Source: Anderseniella sp. Alg231-50
GTDB lineage: Bacteria; Pseudomonadota; Alphaproteobacteria; Rhizobiales; Aestuariivirgaceae
Direction of reading: 5' to 3'
DNA length: 64,000 nucleotides
NCBI RefSeq assembly: GCF_900149695.1
Contig: NZ_LT703003.1
Span: forward strand, 248,001-312,000
Part shown: one piece after another, positions 61,633 to 64,000 of the stretch
Layout: each line of letters starts with the position of its first letter
Position numbering within the stretch: position 1 is the stretch's first letter
Notes under the pieces: generated by a model
The model's input: only the letters and a program-made list of their open reading frames with translations
Databases searched by the model: none
Told to the model about the DNA's origin: nothing
Program-made: the position numbers and the translations under genes

Positions 61633-62280
61633 ATGATCACGGCAATGGCGATTCGATCAGCAATACAACCTGACTTCATTCTTGAACGTGCTGCGCTTGA
61701 CGGCGGCGCGCGTCATGTCGCCGGCGTGGATGAAGCCGGCCGTGGCCCGCTTGCCGGTCCGGTGGTGGCGGCTGCGGTCATCCTCAATCCCGGTCATGTT
61801 CCCGACGGCCTGAACGACAGCAAAAAGCTTTCCGAACCGGCCCGCGATGCCCTGTTTGCGGAAATCCTGGCAACGGCGGATATCGGGGTCGGCGTGGCCG
61901 ATGTTGCCCGCATCGACGAGATGAACATCTTGTGGGCAACCATGTGGGCCATGAGCGAAGCAATCGGTGACCTCGAGCAGCAACCCGACCTGGCACTGAT
62001 CGACGGTAACCGGTGCCCGAAACTCGACTGCCGCGCCGACGCAATCGTCAAAGGCGATGCAAAGTCCATGTCCATCGCGGCGGCATCGATTGTCGCCAAG
62101 GTCACGCGCGACCGGATCATGGCGACGCTTGACCGGCAACTGCCCGAATACGGCTTTGCCCGCCACAAGGGCTATGGCACGGCATTTCACCTTGAAATGC
62201 TGAAAGCTCACGGGGCTACACCACACCATCGCAACTCGTTTGCACCGGTACGCAAGGTGCTCGCCACAGCAGCGCGTTAA
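61633..62280 (+). CDS. rnhB: Ribonuclease HII
   Basis: A 215-residue RNase H cleaving RNA in RNA-DNA hybrids. The catalytic carboxylates are in [19 protein letters not shown] (DEAG), DGNRCPK and [18 protein letters not shown]; ends with [11 protein letters not shown] and [13 protein letters not shown] second ATG, four codons later, is equally usable. Its TAA stop lies inside the CtrA-type box of the ccrM promoter. Confidence 0.94.
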   Translation: MITAMAIRSAIQPDFILERAALDGGARHVAGVDEAGRGPLAGPVVAAAVILNPGHVPDGLNDSKKLSEPARDALFAEILATADIGVGVADVARIDEMNILWATMWAMSEAIGDLEQQPDLALIDGNRCPKLDCRADAIVKGDAKSMSIAAASIVAKVTRDRIMATLDRQLPEYGFARHKGYGTAFHLEMLKAHGATPHHRNSFAPVRKVLATAAR

Positions 62281-62291
62281 CCATTCATTAA
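62277..62291 (+). promoter_or_regulatory. CtrA-binding box in the ccrM promoter
   Basis: TTAA-CCATTCA-TTAA is an exact TTAA-N7-TTAA site, the CtrA consensus. It lies about 150 bp before ccrM, whose Caulobacter homologue is activated by CtrA late in the cell cycle. Confidence 0.75.
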
Positions 62292-62297
62292 GAATTT

Positions 62298-62323
62298 GAT
62301 TCACCTCGGAGTCCGGGTGATTC
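62298..62323 (+). promoter_or_regulatory. Three phased GANTC sites upstream of ccrM
   Basis: GATTC (62298-62302), GAGTC (62309-62313) and GATTC (62319-62323), start-to-start spacing 11 and 10 bp, all on one DNA face. GANTC is the target of the CcrM enzyme encoded just downstream. Confidence 0.8.
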
Positions 62324-62344
62324 AACATGTGCCTCAAGCCATGA

Positions 62345-63544
<1,200 letters not shown>

Positions 63545-63547
63545 GCC

Positions 63548-64000
63548 ATGGGCATCACGGTGCGCGCAGCAGTTCCCGACGACGCGCCCGGCATCTGTAT
63601 TGTCTATAATCAGGGTATCGAGGATCGCGTCGCCACTTTCGAGACGCAGACGCGCACGCCGGATGATATCGCCCACTGGTTCGGCGACGATGCCTATCCT
63701 GTGCTCGTTGCGGACGAAGGCGGCCGGGTTCTTGGCTTCGCCTCGACCAGCGCCTACGGCACGAGGGAATGCTATGCAGGCATCCGGGAATTTTCCATCT
63801 ATGTGCACCGCGAGGCAAAACGGCGCGGCATTGCGCGCATGCTGCTCATCGCCCTGTTCGACGTTGCTGCCAAAGCGGGATGCTGGAAGATCACATCGCG
63901 GATTTTTCCGGAAAACACGGCCAGCCTGGAACTGTGCAAATCACTGGGTTTCCGGGTTGTTGGAACCCATGTCCGCCACGCCAGGCTTGATGGCGAATGG
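63548..64000 (+). CDS. ArsN1-like GNAT acetyltransferase (partial, 3' end beyond window)
   Basis: At least 151 residues of a GNAT enzyme of the phosphinothricin/arsinothricin acetyltransferase type. ITVRAAVPDDAPGICIVYNQ, then RVATFETQTRTPDDIAHWF and CYAGIREFSIYVHREAKRRG (acetyl-CoA loop start), and FPENTASLELCKSLGFRVVG. This pattern fits the ArsN1 group, which acetylates arsinothricin, a natural arsenical antibiotic, though other amino-acid antibiotics are possible. The start is 3 bp after the ccrM stop, so it may be cotranscribed. Confidence 0.85.
   Translation, partial: MGITVRAAVPDDAPGICIVYNQGIEDRVATFETQTRTPDDIAHWFGDDAYPVLVADEGGRVLGFASTSAYGTRECYAGIREFSIYVHREAKRRGIARMLLIALFDVAAKAGCWKITSRIFPENTASLELCKSLGFRVVGTHVRHARLDGEW

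Overview
The window looks like chromosomal DNA of an alphaproteobacterium, most likely of the Hyphomicrobiales (Rhizobiales) type. The evidence is a CcrM-type GANTC adenine methyltransferase with a CtrA-box promoter, an alphaproteobacterial LexA box (GTTC-N7-GTTC), the sppA-like/glyQ/glyS/ppdK block, DUF1194, DUF2007 and DUF4166 proteins, CTAG-bounded intergenic palindromes, and moderately high GC with dense short gene spacing. I saw no rRNA, tRNA, CRISPR array, prophage or transposase gene.

Layout. 0-4.1 kb: end of xseB, an HDAC-like deacetylase, an acyl-CoA dehydrogenase and a Sua5/TsaC threonylcarbamoyl-AMP synthase. 4.1-15.7 kb: a visibly more A+T-rich catabolic segment with a LysR regulator, a polar amino-acid ABC transporter, a ureohydrolase, a MmgE/PrpD protein, an amidase, a DSD1-type PLP enzyme and a decayed ornithine-cyclodeaminase-like gene. 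The last 51 bp of the sua5 gene recur in the same orientation at the far end of this segment, as the tail of a Tat-signal hypothetical gene. 15.7-22.1 kb: a LysR regulator, a PuuB-like FAD oxidase and a spermidine/putrescine-type ABC transporter. 22.2-34.4 kb: mixed housekeeping and small-enzyme genes, including a GbsR-type regulator with two matching operator palindromes, a DUF4166 gene and a broken membrane-protein gene, then a D-lactate/glycolate-type oxidase, a SRAP DNA-damage protein, NUDIX, DUF3179, AcuI, YgfZ, Tag, HD hydrolase, a class IV aminotransferase and a SleB-like hydrolase.

34.6-52.8 kb: core metabolism and envelope (ppdK, glyS-glyQ, S49 peptidase, TrmN6-like methyltransferase, octaprenyl-type synthase, ispE, a TPR lipoprotein-like protein, MltB-type transglycosylase, ETF-ubiquinone oxidoreductase, uracil-DNA glycosylase). 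52.9-64 kb: moaB, a Tat-exported metallo-beta-lactamase-fold enzyme, two glycosyltransferases of the families annotated as arsenosugar-biosynthetic, a LexA-boxed radical SAM protein, a DUF318/ArsP-type permease, transporters, rnhB, ccrM and an ArsN1-like acetyltransferase.

The main non-genic structures are the 51-bp sua5-tail direct repeat (4.05 and 15.6 kb), a 267-bp element with 25-bp inverted ends between two convergent genes (57.3 kb), a dispersed hairpin-rich repeat (37.5 and 53.5 kb), nested palindromes (51.75 kb), two attenuator-like hairpins placed after the binding-protein genes of both ABC operons, and the ccrM control region, which has a CtrA box followed by three helically phased GANTC sites.
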